A DNA stretch of 64,000 bases from Planctomycetia bacterium (GCA_005790545.1 SXUL01000115.1:27906-91905); one strand, 5' to 3'; shown: positions 29,630-39,950, numbered from the stretch's first letter. Made by a program: numbers and translations. The notes: a model not told the origin generated them from the sequence alone.

Positions 29630-31906
29630 ATGCGCTGCCTGTTGTTGCTCTGCGCTCTCGCTGCCTTCCTCGCCGCCCAGCAACCCGCGCCCGAGTTCCG
29701 GCTCACCCGGACAAAAACCCCGCGCATCGAGCGCTTCGATGCGGGTGAACGCCGCCTCGTGCTCATCGGTGGTGTCGATGTGCAGGTGAACGATCTCCGG
29801 CTCCGCTGCGACAGCCTCATGGCGTGGCTCGCAAAGGATGAGCCCTCTGCTGCGGGAGATCCCGCACCGGACGCAGGCGCGCTCCAGCGCAGCGGTCAGA
29901 AGGTCGTCGAGATCTACGCCGAGGGCACCGTGCTCCTCTTCCAGGGCGAAGAGTTCACGCGCGCCGAGCGGGTGTGGCTCGATCTGCCCCATGGCACAGG
30001 AGTGATCGTGGATGCGGTGCGCCGCATGCCACTGCCGCTCGCACGACCGGAGGGAGCGGAGCCGGTGGAGCTCCGCTTGCGCGCGGACGAGTTGCGTGTC
30101 CTCGGGCCCGAGCAGCTGGTTGCGCTCGGCGTGCAGGTGAGCACGTGCACCTTCGGTCATCCGCACTGGCATCTCGCGTCGGGCGAGCTCGCAATCCTCC
30201 GCGAGAAGCGGGCCGCCGGGGCGCCGCATCTTCGCGTCACCACCAAGGACAACGCGCTGTCTCTGGGCAGCCTCGGCAGCATTCCGTTGTTTGATCTCGC
30301 GTACGACACCGAGTCCGAGTACCTGTTCGACCGCATCGAATCTGCGCGCCTTGGCCACACCGATCAGTTCGGTTGGAGCCCGCGCGTGGTCATCGGCACC
30401 ACGCTGCGCGATGACACCGGGCCGCTCGCGCGCCTGCACTTCCCGCTCGAATGGTTCACCGCGAGAGGGCTGTCTGCTGGTGTGGATGCCGAATACGGCA
30501 GCACTGAGCGCTCTTTCGAGGGCCGTGTGATCTCGCGCCTGCAGCACGATGGCGGAGTGGACCAGTGGTATGGCGCACCGCCTGATGAGACCCGTGGGCG
30601 CCTTTCCGTCTGGCATCGCCAGCGACTCGCCACCGGACTGCGTGCCGATGCCGAGGTGAATCTCTTCAGCGACGCGGGCTACCACCCCACCTGGTTCGAG
30701 AACGAGCTCAAAACGGGAAAGCCGCCGGAGAATCTGCTTTACCTGCACCAGACGCTCGGGAACTCCTGGCTCACGGGCCTCTTCTCGCACCGTTTTCACG
30801 GCTTTGACAACACGACGACTTTCGAGCCGAAGCTGCGCTGGGATCTCCTCTCTGAACCGCTGTTCGAGATTGCAGAGCGTCCGACGCTGCTCAGTGTCAC
30901 GGCTGAACTGACCGAGGTGCGGCCGGCCCCCAGCCTCGTGCCGGGAGACTCCGAGGCTTCCCTGCTGCGCTCGGACCTCGATGCGCTCCTCGAGCACTCA
31001 CTTGATCTCGGCGCATTCACACTCACTCCCTTTGCCGGCGTGCGTTGGTCCACTTGGTCGCGAGATGCAGCAGGTGCATCCGCAGCGCGCGCGGCCGCTG
31101 TCTCGGGACTTCGCTTGCAGTTGCAAGCGTGGCGCGACTTTCCCTCCCTCGCGGAACTTCTGGGCGTGGAAGCCTTGCGCCACACCGTCCAGGCGGGCTT
31201 GACCCTCCGCGATGTGAGTGGCAACACGCTGGACCCTGCGTCCCTCATTCGCGTGGATGCTGTCGAGGAAACACGCGACGTCACCGAACTTGAACTGGCA
31301 CTGCGCAACACGCTGACGACCATCAGGACCGCCAAGGGTGTGCGCGAGCCCGTGCAGTGGGCGGATGTCGACTTGGCGCTTGCCTGGTACCCCGACCGCG
31401 AGCGCTCGCCGTTTGGTTCTGAGTTCTCTCCGCTCCACTTTGACCTGTTGCTGCGCCCCATCGCGCATCTCGAGTTCGTCGCGGATGGCGACTGGGACTT
31501 CGACACGGGCAGCGGCGACCTCGTCAACACCGCGCTGGCCGCCAGACCGTCGGACGCGCTGCGCGTGGCGCTGGGCTGGCGCCACTTCGGCAACGCACCC
31601 ATGCGTCCGGGTTCGCTCCCGTTCGATTCGTACTACCTGCAGTCCGACTGGCGCATCGAAGAGAAGTGGATGCTGGCCGCACAGACCGCCTACGAGGTGC
31701 GTCAGAGCTCAGGCTTGCGCTACACCCTCGGCCTCGCGCGCATCGGCCACGACGCCGTCTTCCAGGGAACCCTGTTCGCCGATCCCCTCGAGAACGACTT
31801 CGGGTTCTCGCTGTCCTTCACACCACGCCTCGGCTTCCGCGGCACACGCCATTTCGGAGTGGGTGCCGCCGAACCGCGCTTCGATCTCTTCGAAACCCTG
31901 CGCTGA
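29630..31906 (+). CDS. LptD-like outer-membrane LPS-assembly protein (OstA-like N-terminus + beta-barrel)
   Basis: Signal peptide; ERFDAGERRLVLIGGVDVQVNDLRLRCDSLMAW OstA-like segment; long amphipathic-strand C-terminus ending RFDLFETLR. Confidence 0.75.
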   Translation: MRCLLLLCALAAFLAAQQPAPEFRLTRTKTPRIERFDAGERRLVLIGGVDVQVNDLRLRCDSLMAWLAKDEPSAAGDPAPDAGALQRSGQKVVEIYAEGTVLLFQGEEFTRAERVWLDLPHGTGVIVDAVRRMPLPLARPEGAEPVELRLRADELRVLGPEQLVALGVQVSTCTFGHPHWHLASGELAILREKRAAGAPHLRVTTKDNALSLGSLGSIPLFDLAYDTESEYLFDRIESARLGHTDQFGWSPRVVIGTTLRDDTGPLARLHFPLEWFTARGLSAGVDAEYGSTERSFEGRVISRLQHDGGVDQWYGAPPDETRGRLSVWHRQRLATGLRADAEVNLFSDAGYHPTWFENELKTGKPPENLLYLHQTLGNSWLTGLFSHRFHGFDNTTTFEPKLRWDLLSEPLFEIAERPTLLSVTAELTEVRPAPSLVPGDSEASLLRSDLDALLEHSLDLGAFTLTPFAGVRWSTWSRDAAGASAARAAAVSGLRLQLQAWRDFPSLAELLGVEALRHTVQAGLTLRDVSGNTLDPASLIRVDAVEETRDVTELELALRNTLTTIRTAKGVREPVQWADVDLALAWYPDRERSPFGSEFSPLHFDLLLRPIAHLEFVADGDWDFDTGSGDLVNTALAARPSDALRVALGWRHFGNAPMRPGSLPFDSYYLQSDWRIEEKWMLAAQTAYEVRQSSGLRYTLGLARIGHDAVFQGTLFADPLENDFGFSLSFTPRLGFRGTRHFGVGAAEPRFDLFETLR

Positions 31907-31950
31907 GCCTGCCGCCTGTAAGCCGCGCGGCAACGTCATATGATGGGCGC

Positions 31951-32379
31951 ATGCCCCTTCTTTTCCTCGGCAACATCGGCTTCCAGGAGATGTTGATCAT
32001 TCTCTTTGTCGGGCTGCTGATGTTTGGCTCCAAGCTGCCGAATGTGGGGCGCTCCATCGGGCGCAGCGTCGCGCAGTTCAAGAAGGGCCTCTCCGACATG
32101 AAAGAGGAGATGCGCGACGTCGAGACGAGCGTGGATCGCCGCGTCGATGAGGAATTGAAGCGTCGCGAACCTGAGCGTGCCCACGCTTCCGATGCCACCG
32201 CGCCGGCTGGTGCGACCACGGATGCTTCCGCCGCCACGCCCGCAAGCGCGCCGCCCACCGACGCAGCGCCCGCCGCAGCGGCGGACGGAGCTCCGGTCGC
32301 CACCGCGGCGCCGAATGATGCGCCGGTGGTGACGCCGGTTGCCGACGCGGGGCGCCCGCCCCACGGCTCGAACGGCTGA
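31951..32379 (+). CDS. Sec-independent translocase TatA/TatB family
   Basis: GFQEMLIILFVGLLMFGSKLPNVGRSIGRSVAQFKKGLSDM followed by Ala/Pro-rich tail. Confidence 0.92.
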   Translation: MPLLFLGNIGFQEMLIILFVGLLMFGSKLPNVGRSIGRSVAQFKKGLSDMKEEMRDVETSVDRRVDEELKRREPERAHASDATAPAGATTDASAATPASAPPTDAAPAAAADGAPVATAAPNDAPVVTPVADAGRPPHGSNG

Positions 32380-32387
32380 GCTGCGGC

Positions 32388-33836
32388 TCAGCCCGTGGTC
32401 ACGCAGCGATTGCGACCACCGCGCTTGGCGGCATAGAGCCTCCGGTCCGCGATGGCCACGAGCTTCTTCGCATCGCCACCAGCTTCGTCCCCGTGCGCGA
32501 CGCCGAGGCTGATCGTGCATGCCGGTGCTCCCGGCTCTGCGGGCGTCGCCGCGATGATGCTGCGCAGGCGTTCCGCCACCACGGCACCATCTGCTCCAGC
32601 GTCGTGCGTGAGGACTGCGAATTCCTCGCCGCCACAGCGGAAGGCCTCGCCCGCGCGCGAGTGCACTCTCACGAGGCTGCCGAGCCGTCGCAAGACCGCA
32701 TCGCCCGCCGGGTGACCATGCTGGTCGTTGATGGCCTTGAAGTGGTCCACGTCGAAGAACACAAGGCTGCCCTTGCGCCCCGTATCCGCCAGAGCCACAT
32801 CGAAGGCTGCCCGGTTGAGGAGCCCCGTCAGTGCGTCCGTGCGCGAATCCACGCGGAGGCGCTGCGCTTCCGCCTCGGCTTTTTGCACGCGCTCTTCCTG
32901 CTGGATGTTGTCGCTCAGGAGCGATTCCTGGGCATCGGCAAGTTGCAACGCGAGTTCCTCCCGCGCGCCGCCTCCGATATCCAGATCCATGATCTGGGCC
33001 AGCTCGGTCGCTTGGCGACTGATGCGCTCCTGCAACTGCCGCGCCGTTTCCTGATCGACGCGCATCAGTTCCACCAGTTGACGCAGCGTGCTGCCCGCCG
33101 TGAGCTCGGTTTCCGCCACGCTGTGTGCGCAGCGAAGCGCCTCCACGATGTGTGCGGCCTGATCGTTGCCGCTCGCGGTGTCGTGGTGAGTTCGCACTGG
33201 CTCCGTAAGCAGCGGCGCGAGCCCCCAATAACGGAGCATCGCCGCCATGAGATCCGCATGGGTGAATCCCAGCACGGCACGCTCGACCTCCGGATCAGGA
33301 TGGCCGGCCTTGAACGACTTCAGCACACTGGCCCAACCCTCGGGGCGCGCATTCAGCAGCACCCCGGTGCCAGCGTCCATCAGAAGTCCGCAGAGAAACG
33401 CTTCCTCCGCCACAGCCGGACAGCGCATCAATGCGCATTCGCGTGCCGTGACAGCGGAGAAGACCGCGCGTCGGCGAAAGGCCCGGTACAGCGGTGCTGC
33501 GGGATCATCGCTCGAGGGTTCGCGGGTCGCGGTCAGCGAGAGGCTGATGGCGGTGAAGCGCACGTTCTTGAGACCGAGCAGCATGACTGCCTGGCGCAAG
33601 TTCGTGACCGTCCGCGAGCGAGCGAACAGCGACGAATTCGCGAGCTTCAGAAGGCGCGCGGCAAGAGCCGGGTCTTTCCCCGCCGCGTCAGCGACAGCGA
33701 TCACGTCTGGTTCCGCGGCGCGCGTACGGCGCACCACTTCGAGTGCCACCGCCGGCATGGGCGGAATGACACCACTCTGGATGAATGCGGACAGTCTGTC
33801 CGCGGCTTGTGACACGGGCACGGGCAACCTCGACAC
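32388..33836 (-). CDS. HDOD + GGDEF domain diguanylate cyclase-type protein
   Basis: HDOD-like IPPMPAVALEVVRRTRAAEPDV...LARLLKLANSSLFAR and GGEEFAVL with VFFDVDHFKAINDQHGHPAGD; probable GTG start. Confidence 0.9.
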   Translation of the reverse strand: MSRLPVPVSQAADRLSAFIQSGVIPPMPAVALEVVRRTRAAEPDVIAVADAAGKDPALAARLLKLANSSLFARSRTVTNLRQAVMLLGLKNVRFTAISLSLTATREPSSDDPAAPLYRAFRRRAVFSAVTARECALMRCPAVAEEAFLCGLLMDAGTGVLLNARPEGWASVLKSFKAGHPDPEVERAVLGFTHADLMAAMLRYWGLAPLLTEPVRTHHDTASGNDQAAHIVEALRCAHSVAETELTAGSTLRQLVELMRVDQETARQLQERISRQATELAQIMDLDIGGGAREELALQLADAQESLLSDNIQQEERVQKAEAEAQRLRVDSRTDALTGLLNRAAFDVALADTGRKGSLVFFDVDHFKAINDQHGHPAGDAVLRRLGSLVRVHSRAGEAFRCGGEEFAVLTHDAGADGAVVAERLRSIIAATPAEPGAPACTISLGVAHGDEAGGDAKKLVAIADRRLYAAKRGGRNRCVTTG

Positions 33837-33960
33837 CTTGTCCCGCCGCGCAGTTGCGCAGCGCACTCTGAGCCCGGAAACCCCGCGCCCGCGGGGTGGC
33901 CTTTTCCGGACCTCGTGCGCCCCTCCTATCGGCAGGGTGAGCGCAGCGCATGATCCGCCT

Positions 33961-36450
33961 TCAGACGTCGAGTTGCTGGACGTTGAGCGCGTTGCGCTCG
34001 ATGAACTCGCGCCGCGGCGCCACTTCTTCGCCCATGAGCAATGAAAAGACTCCGTCCTGGTTCCCGTCCTCGGGAACGGCGACGCGCAGTAGCACACGCT
34101 TCGCGGGGTCCATTGTGGTCTCCCACAGTTGGTCCGGGTTCATTTCGCCCAGTCCCTTGTAGCGCTGCACGTCGATGCCCTGCTTCCCGGCTTCGTGCAC
34201 GGCTGCGGGAAGGTCGCGCAACCTCGACAAGGCGCGTTTGCTCTCGTTGTGTCGCGTGCGCACCTCGAAACGGAAATCGTCTTCCACGTCCGGAACACGC
34301 GCGCCGGAGGAGAAATCGAAGTCCGCTGCCGTGAAGCCATGCGTTCGCAGCTGGCGCAGCAGTTGCGCGAGCTCGCTGCTGCCCCAGATCTCGTTGAGCA
34401 CGAGATCCGCTTGCGCGCGCGTCGCGGTGTTCGCGTCGCCGTCGCAAACCACCAGTGCGCGGCCGAGGCGTGCCTCCTCGGCACTGCGGAATGCGGCCAA
34501 TTCGTCCACATCGTAGAAGAATTGAGGCGCTGCACCGGCGCGTCCATGCCAACGGGGCAGCGCGAGTTCCTCGCCGCGCGCGAGGGCGAGGTAGTCCGCA
34601 AGCGAGAGGCCGACGCGCCGCAACTGGCCCTCGCGTGCCGCGAGTCTCTGCACCACTCCGAGCAGTGCCTCCAGCTCGGCGCCTTCCACAGAGCGGCCTT
34701 GCGCTCCGCGCACCACCAGCACGGATTCGGCGATCCCGAGCCGCGCCAGTTCGGCTTCCATCTCCGCGCTCGTCAGCACGTAGCGCTCCGAGCTGCGGCT
34801 CTTCACCCGGAAGAGCGGCGGCTGCGCGATGTGCACATGCCCCGCGGTGATGAGAGCCCGCATATGGCGATGGAAGAAGGTGAGCAACAAGGTGCGGATG
34901 TGGTTTCCGTCCACATCGGCGTCCGTCATGATGATCACGCGGCCATAGCGGAGCTTCGCGAGGTTCAGGTCTTCGCCGATGCCGCAGCCCAACGCACCGA
35001 TGAGTGCCTTGATTTCATCGTGGTCGAGAACTTTGCCGAGTTTCGATTTCTGGACGTTGAGGATCTTGCCCTTGAGCGGCAGGATGGCTTGGGTTGCGCG
35101 ATCGCGGCCCTGCTTCGCCGAGCCACCGGCGCTGTCACCTTCGACGATGAAGATCTCGGCGCTCGCGCGGTCCCGCGTGGTGCAGTCGGCGAGCTTGTCG
35201 GGCAGGCCGCCACCGCGCAGTGTGCTTTTCCGGAGCACGTTTTCGCTGGCCTTGCGTGCTGCTTCGCGCGCCTCGGCGATGATGCGCGCCTTCTCGACGA
35301 TGGACTTCGCGTCTGCTGGGTGCTCTTCAAGCCAGCGCGAGAGCTCCGCGTAGACCGTGGACTGCACGACGGTCTGCGCGTCGCGATTGGCGAGCTTCAC
35401 CTTGGTCTGGCTCTCGAAGGCCGGGTCAGGCAGGCGCAACGACACCACCGCCACGAGGCCTTCCTTCAGGTCCGCGCCGGTGAGCGGTTCGTCATCCTTG
35501 CCGCGGCCCTTGATCCAGGCGTTGAAAGCGCTGGTGAGGGCTGTGCGGAAGCCCGTCAGGTGTGTGCCGCCGGAAGCGGTACCGATGGTGTTGGCAAACG
35601 TCAGCACCGTCTCGCCCATGGACGTGTTGTATTGGAGTCCAACCTCCACGTCGTAGATGGCGGTCTTGCCATTCTCGCGCGGAAGTGGCGTTTGCGCGCG
35701 GAAGTAGATCGGGTTTTTGTGAACGAGCTCGTGGCCTTCGCCGAGCGAGCGCACGAATTCGCGCACGCCATCCGGGAAATGAAGCATGTCCACGCGGTCG
35801 TCTTCCGCGCGCTCATCCTCGAACTCGATGCGCACGCCGGCATTGAGGAACGCGAGTTGTTTCAGGCGCGCGATGAGCACTTCGGCCTTGAATTCCATCA
35901 CCTTCATCACAGCCGGGTCGGGCTTGAAGGTCACCTTGGTGCCGCGCTGGTCCGTCGTGCCGAGCACCTTCAACTGCTGCGCGGTCACGCCCTGCTCGAA
36001 GCGGATGAGATGCGCCTTGTTGTCGCGATAGACCTCGACCTCCATCCAGAGCGAGAGCGCACACACACAGGAGACACCGACGCCGTGCAAGCCGCCTGAG
36101 ACTTTGTAGTTCTCGCCATCGAACTTGCAGCCGGCATGCAGCTTGGTCATGACGACTTCGACCGCTGGCTTGCCCTCTTCCTCGTGCATGTCCACAGGGA
36201 TGCCGCGCCCGTTGTCCAGCACAGAGAGGCTTCCATCCGGATGAATGGTCACGCGGATACGATCGGCGTGGCCGTTCTGCACCTCGTCGATGGCGTTGTC
36301 GACCACTTCGTAGACGAGGTGGTGCAAGCCGTTTTCGTAGGTGTCCCCGATGTACATGTCGGGACGCTTGCGCACGGCTTCCAGCCCCTCGAGCACCTTG
36401 ATGGTCGAGGCGTTGTATCCACCGTTTGTCGGCGCGGTCACTTCAGCCAT
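33961..36450 (-). CDS. gyrB: DNA gyrase subunit B
   Basis: LEGLEAVRKRPDMYIGDTYENGLHHLVYEVVDNAIDE; EGDSAGGSAKQGRDRATQAILPLKGKILNVQK; RYKGLGEMNPDQLWETTMDP. Confidence 0.98.
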   Translation of the reverse strand: MAEVTAPTNGGYNASTIKVLEGLEAVRKRPDMYIGDTYENGLHHLVYEVVDNAIDEVQNGHADRIRVTIHPDGSLSVLDNGRGIPVDMHEEEGKPAVEVVMTKLHAGCKFDGENYKVSGGLHGVGVSCVCALSLWMEVEVYRDNKAHLIRFEQGVTAQQLKVLGTTDQRGTKVTFKPDPAVMKVMEFKAEVLIARLKQLAFLNAGVRIEFEDERAEDDRVDMLHFPDGVREFVRSLGEGHELVHKNPIYFRAQTPLPRENGKTAIYDVEVGLQYNTSMGETVLTFANTIGTASGGTHLTGFRTALTSAFNAWIKGRGKDDEPLTGADLKEGLVAVVSLRLPDPAFESQTKVKLANRDAQTVVQSTVYAELSRWLEEHPADAKSIVEKARIIAEAREAARKASENVLRKSTLRGGGLPDKLADCTTRDRASAEIFIVEGDSAGGSAKQGRDRATQAILPLKGKILNVQKSKLGKVLDHDEIKALIGALGCGIGEDLNLAKLRYGRVIIMTDADVDGNHIRTLLLTFFHRHMRALITAGHVHIAQPPLFRVKSRSSERYVLTSAEMEAELARLGIAESVLVVRGAQGRSVEGAELEALLGVVQRLAAREGQLRRVGLSLADYLALARGEELALPRWHGRAGAAPQFFYDVDELAAFRSAEEARLGRALVVCDGDANTATRAQADLVLNEIWGSSELAQLLRQLRTHGFTAADFDFSSGARVPDVEDDFRFEVRTRHNESKRALSRLRDLPAAVHEAGKQGIDVQRYKGLGEMNPDQLWETTMDPAKRVLLRVAVPEDGNQDGVFSLLMGEEVAPRREFIERNALNVQQLDV

Positions 36451-36451
36451 G

Positions 36452-36769
36452 TCAAAACGCTCCGTGGCGGAATCTGAGCCCGCGCACTTCAGCACCCCGG
36501 ACCTCGCGCACGAGCTCCGGCAGCAGCCGTTCCTTCTCGAATGAATCCAGTCGGTGGCAGAGCGGTGGCGAATCCACCTCGATGGTGACGACGCCGTCCC
36601 GCACCCCCGCCACACGCGTGTGTTCTGCAAGCTCCGCACCGGCCACGCGACACCAGGCCTCGCTCACGGCCGCAAAGCCGCGCCGGCTGCGCGCCAGCGG
36701 CGCGGCCTTGCGCATCAACGCGGCCAGCACCACGCCGACCGGTGGCGGTGTTCCCCGTGCATCCGCCAT
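36452..36769 (-). CDS. DUF721/DciA-like protein
   Basis: Small ORF between gyrB and dnaN with AWCRVAGAELAEHTRVAGVRDGVVTIEVDSPPLCHRLDSFEKERLLPEL. Confidence 0.85.
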   Translation of the reverse strand: MADARGTPPPVGVVLAALMRKAAPLARSRRGFAAVSEAWCRVAGAELAEHTRVAGVRDGVVTIEVDSPPLCHRLDSFEKERLLPELVREVRGAEVRGLRFRHGAF

Positions 36770-36773
36770 CGCG

Positions 36774-37874
36774 TCAGCCCGCCCGCAAGGTCACAGGCAT
36801 CACGATGTAGACGAAGTTCTCTTCGCCCTCGACGAGCGCGGGCGTCTCGGCTCCGGAGATCACCAGCTTCACGGCCTCGCACTCCATGTTGCGCAGACCC
36901 TCGACGATGTAGTCCGGGTTGAAGGCCACCTCGATGCCGGTGCCCTCGACCACGCATTCGATTTCCACGCGGGAATCGCCGATGTCGGCGGCCCGCGAGG
37001 TGATCACCATGCGGTCGTCTTCGAACTTGAGACGCACAGAGCGGCTCTCTTCCGTGGTGAGCACCGCGGCCTGACGCAGAGCCGTCAGAAGGTCGAGTCG
37101 CTTGAACGTCGCCGTGAGCTGCTTGGTTTTGGGAAGCACATTCCGCCACTCGGGGAACACGCCTTCAGCCACGCGGGACGAAACCTCCGCGCAACCGCTC
37201 TTCACCATCACTTGTTTGTCCTCGATGCACACGCGAACCGTCGGATCGCTGCCGAGGATGCGCTCGAAGGTCATCAGGCCCTTCTGGAGCACGATGGGCG
37301 CCTGCTTCACTTCCAGCGCGTTCTCGAAACCCGCGGATTTCATGGCCAGACGCTTGCCGTCCGTCGCCACCATGCGCACTTCATCACCTGAGACCTCGAA
37401 ACGAACGCCGTGAAAGGCGAAGCGCGTCTTCTCCTTCGCACAGGCAAACAACGTGCGCGCGATGAGCAGCTTGAAGGTGTCGCGCGGGAGCGAAAAGGCG
37501 CGCTCCTCGTCGAACGCCGGAATCACCGGGAATTCCTCGGGGTTCTCGCCGTGCACGCGGAAACTCGCCTTGCCGCAGGTGATGCGCGCGGTACGGTCCT
37601 CCACTTCGAAACGCACGACATCTGCAGCGCATTCGCGGAGGATGCTCGCGAGCCTGGCCACTGGCAACAGAATGTCGCCCACTTCTTCAACGCCCGTGAG
37701 TTCGACGCGATAGCGAATAGCGACCTCGAGATCCGTCGCCAGCAGCGTCGCGCCGTTGTTGTCCACCATCAGGCGCAGGTTCTGCAACACTGGCCGCACG
37801 GCCTTGGGCCCGGCCACTGAGCTGACAACCTGAACCGCGTCCAAAAGCCGCTGACGAGTCGCTGAAAAGCGCAT
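36774..37874 (-). CDS. dnaN: DNA polymerase III beta sliding clamp
   Basis: MRFSATRQRLLDAVQVVSSVAGPKAVRPVLQNLRL...LLATDLEVAI; C-terminal YIVMPVTLRAG. Confidence 0.97.
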   Translation of the reverse strand: MRFSATRQRLLDAVQVVSSVAGPKAVRPVLQNLRLMVDNNGATLLATDLEVAIRYRVELTGVEEVGDILLPVARLASILRECAADVVRFEVEDRTARITCGKASFRVHGENPEEFPVIPAFDEERAFSLPRDTFKLLIARTLFACAKEKTRFAFHGVRFEVSGDEVRMVATDGKRLAMKSAGFENALEVKQAPIVLQKGLMTFERILGSDPTVRVCIEDKQVMVKSGCAEVSSRVAEGVFPEWRNVLPKTKQLTATFKRLDLLTALRQAAVLTTEESRSVRLKFEDDRMVITSRAADIGDSRVEIECVVEGTGIEVAFNPDYIVEGLRNMECEAVKLVISGAETPALVEGEENFVYIVMPVTLRAG

Positions 37875-38055
37875 CGCATCACCTCTTCCCTGATGGTCCA
37901 ATGCAGCGCCATCGGGGGCCCCCAGAGGAACCTTCCCCGAGGCCGCGCGCTGCGGTGCTCATGCTAACGGCACACCCCCCTTCCGGGAAGTGCCGCCGCG
38001 CCCTTGGGCACGGCTGCAACATGTTTGCACCGCAACGGGTTGCGGTCGCTCTCTC

Positions 38056-39483
38056 TCAGGACGCCGCGATGCTCATCGCGCGAGCCGCGAGGCGCTCCAC
38101 AACCTCCCGGAATTCGACATTCTCGCCGGCCTGCTTTTCGGCCTTGTCGATGCTGTACGAGACGGTCGAATGATCGCGTCCGCCAAAGAAGTGACCGATC
38201 TCTTCGAGGGAATGTCCGGTGAGTTTGCGCGCGAGGATCATGCCGACCTGACGCGGGAGTGCCACCGCTTGAGTGCGACGCTTGCCTTGCAGGTCGTGCA
38301 AGCGCACGCCGTAGTGCTCTTCGACTGCGCGCGCAATGTGATCGAACGCCACGCGGCGGCGACGCTCGGTCACCACGTCCTTCAGGACATCACGCACGAG
38401 CTGCGTGCTGATGCGCTGGTTGCCGAGGAACGCCTGGCCAGCGACGCGCGTGACAGCACCTTCCAGTTCCCGCGCGTTGGTCCGCACATGCTCGGCGATG
38501 AATGACGCCGCCTCTTCGGGCAATTCGACACCAAGGCGTTGCGCCCGTGCGCGTACGAGTCCGAGACGCACTTCATAGTCCGGTGTTTCCAAGGTGCAGA
38601 CAAAACCGCCCGCGAGACGCGAGCGCAGCCGTTCGTTGAGCCCCTCGAGCAAGCCCGGCTCGCGATCGCAACTCATGATGATCTGGCGCCCGGCGTTGTG
38701 CAGCGCGTTGAAGGTATGCAGGAACTCCTCCTGCGTGCGCTCCTTGTTCTCGAAGAACTGCATGTCATCGACGAGCAAGACATCCACGTCGCGGAAACGT
38801 GCGCGGAAAGCCTCCACAGAACCCTTTTCCAGCGCCGCGATGAAGAGGTTGACGAAGTGCTCGGCGGTCACCCACAAGACCCGCTGCGCGGGGTTGCGGT
38901 CGAGGAATCCGTGCGCGATGGCTTGCAAGAGATGAGTCTTGCCGGTGCCGACGCCGCCATGGAAGCAGAGCGGGTTGTAGAGCCTCGCGCCCCGATCGAC
39001 GACGGACTGTGCCGCCGCCACCGCAACGCGATTCGACGGCCCGCTGATGAAGCTCCTGAAGCGGAAGTCGCGGTTGAGTGCGAGTCCGAAGCGCGGCCCT
39101 TGCACGGGAGCTTCGAGAGCGCTCCGGGCGGGCAGCACGGGCTCCTCGCGCTCGCCGGCATCCGGTGCACCGGTCAAAACCTCGCTCTCTGCATCGGACA
39201 GCGGTGTGCTGACAACGGGCGCATCCTCGCGCACCACGAAGCGGAGCGCGGGGCGTCGGCCACCGGTCACCTTCTCGAGAGCAGCAAGGATCACGTCCGA
39301 GAAGCGCGAGCGGATCCACTCGCGCGCGAACGAGTTCTGCGTCGTGATCTCGAAGGCGTCCTCGGAGGATCGTCCCGGACGAAGTCCCCGGAACCACGTG
39401 TCGAACTGTTGCTCTGTGACGTGCTGGCGAATATCCGCGAGCACGTTGTTCCAGAGAGTCACGGCAAGTGCATCAGGTGACAT
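38056..39483 (-). CDS. dnaA: Chromosomal replication initiator protein DnaA
   Basis: NPLCFHGGVGTGKTHLLQAIAHG, LLVDDMQFFENKERTQEEFLHTFNAL, GGRDHSTVSYSIDK. Confidence 0.98.
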   Translation of the reverse strand: MSPDALAVTLWNNVLADIRQHVTEQQFDTWFRGLRPGRSSEDAFEITTQNSFAREWIRSRFSDVILAALEKVTGGRRPALRFVVREDAPVVSTPLSDAESEVLTGAPDAGEREEPVLPARSALEAPVQGPRFGLALNRDFRFRSFISGPSNRVAVAAAQSVVDRGARLYNPLCFHGGVGTGKTHLLQAIAHGFLDRNPAQRVLWVTAEHFVNLFIAALEKGSVEAFRARFRDVDVLLVDDMQFFENKERTQEEFLHTFNALHNAGRQIIMSCDREPGLLEGLNERLRSRLAGGFVCTLETPDYEVRLGLVRARAQRLGVELPEEAASFIAEHVRTNARELEGAVTRVAGQAFLGNQRISTQLVRDVLKDVVTERRRRVAFDHIARAVEEHYGVRLHDLQGKRRTQAVALPRQVGMILARKLTGHSLEEIGHFFGGRDHSTVSYSIDKAEKQAGENVEFREVVERLAARAMSIAAS

Positions 39484-39950
39484 GTGACGAAACCCCATCC
39501 GGTGTCCGGGCGTGCCCCGACACCGATTCGTTGCTTGAACTCACTAACCAACTTGTCCTGGTGGCTACCGCCTGCCGCCGGTTTCAGATCTCGAAGCTCG
39601 TGAGCTCCGTGCTCTGGTCGTGCTGTGCATCTCTGCCAGAGATGCTCACCACACCGGCGACCACCGCGGCCTGAAGGCGCGCGGCGGGCAGCGATTCCGA
39701 TTTGTTCTTACTTCCGGGCTCTCCACAGGTCAAGAAAAATCGCCGGTTTTCCGCAGCGATTCCACAATGTTTCAAAGTCCGCAGAAGCCGCGTCCGGCAC
39801 GAACGGTGCAACCCGCGGCCCTTGCCACAGTTGCGCTGGCTCAGCGTTGTCCACGCATCCGGTTGACCATGCGCCCGAAAATCTCGCCAGCGCGGGTCGC
39901 CTCTGCCTCCGGTGTGCTCGCCGAGAGAGAAACCCGCAACGATTCCACAA
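39484..39950. other. Candidate origin (oriC) region upstream of dnaA
   Basis: GCAGCGATTCC at 39688-39698, GCAGCGATTCCACAA at 39753-39767, GCAACGATTCCACAA at 39936-39950; near-DnaA boxes CTCTCCACA (39719-39727) and TTGTCCACG (39847-39855, each 7/9); short A/T-rich stretch 39731-39750. Confidence 0.4.

Noticed and set aside
34129-36099. 656-aa plus-strand ORF
   Set aside because: Antisense of gyrB.
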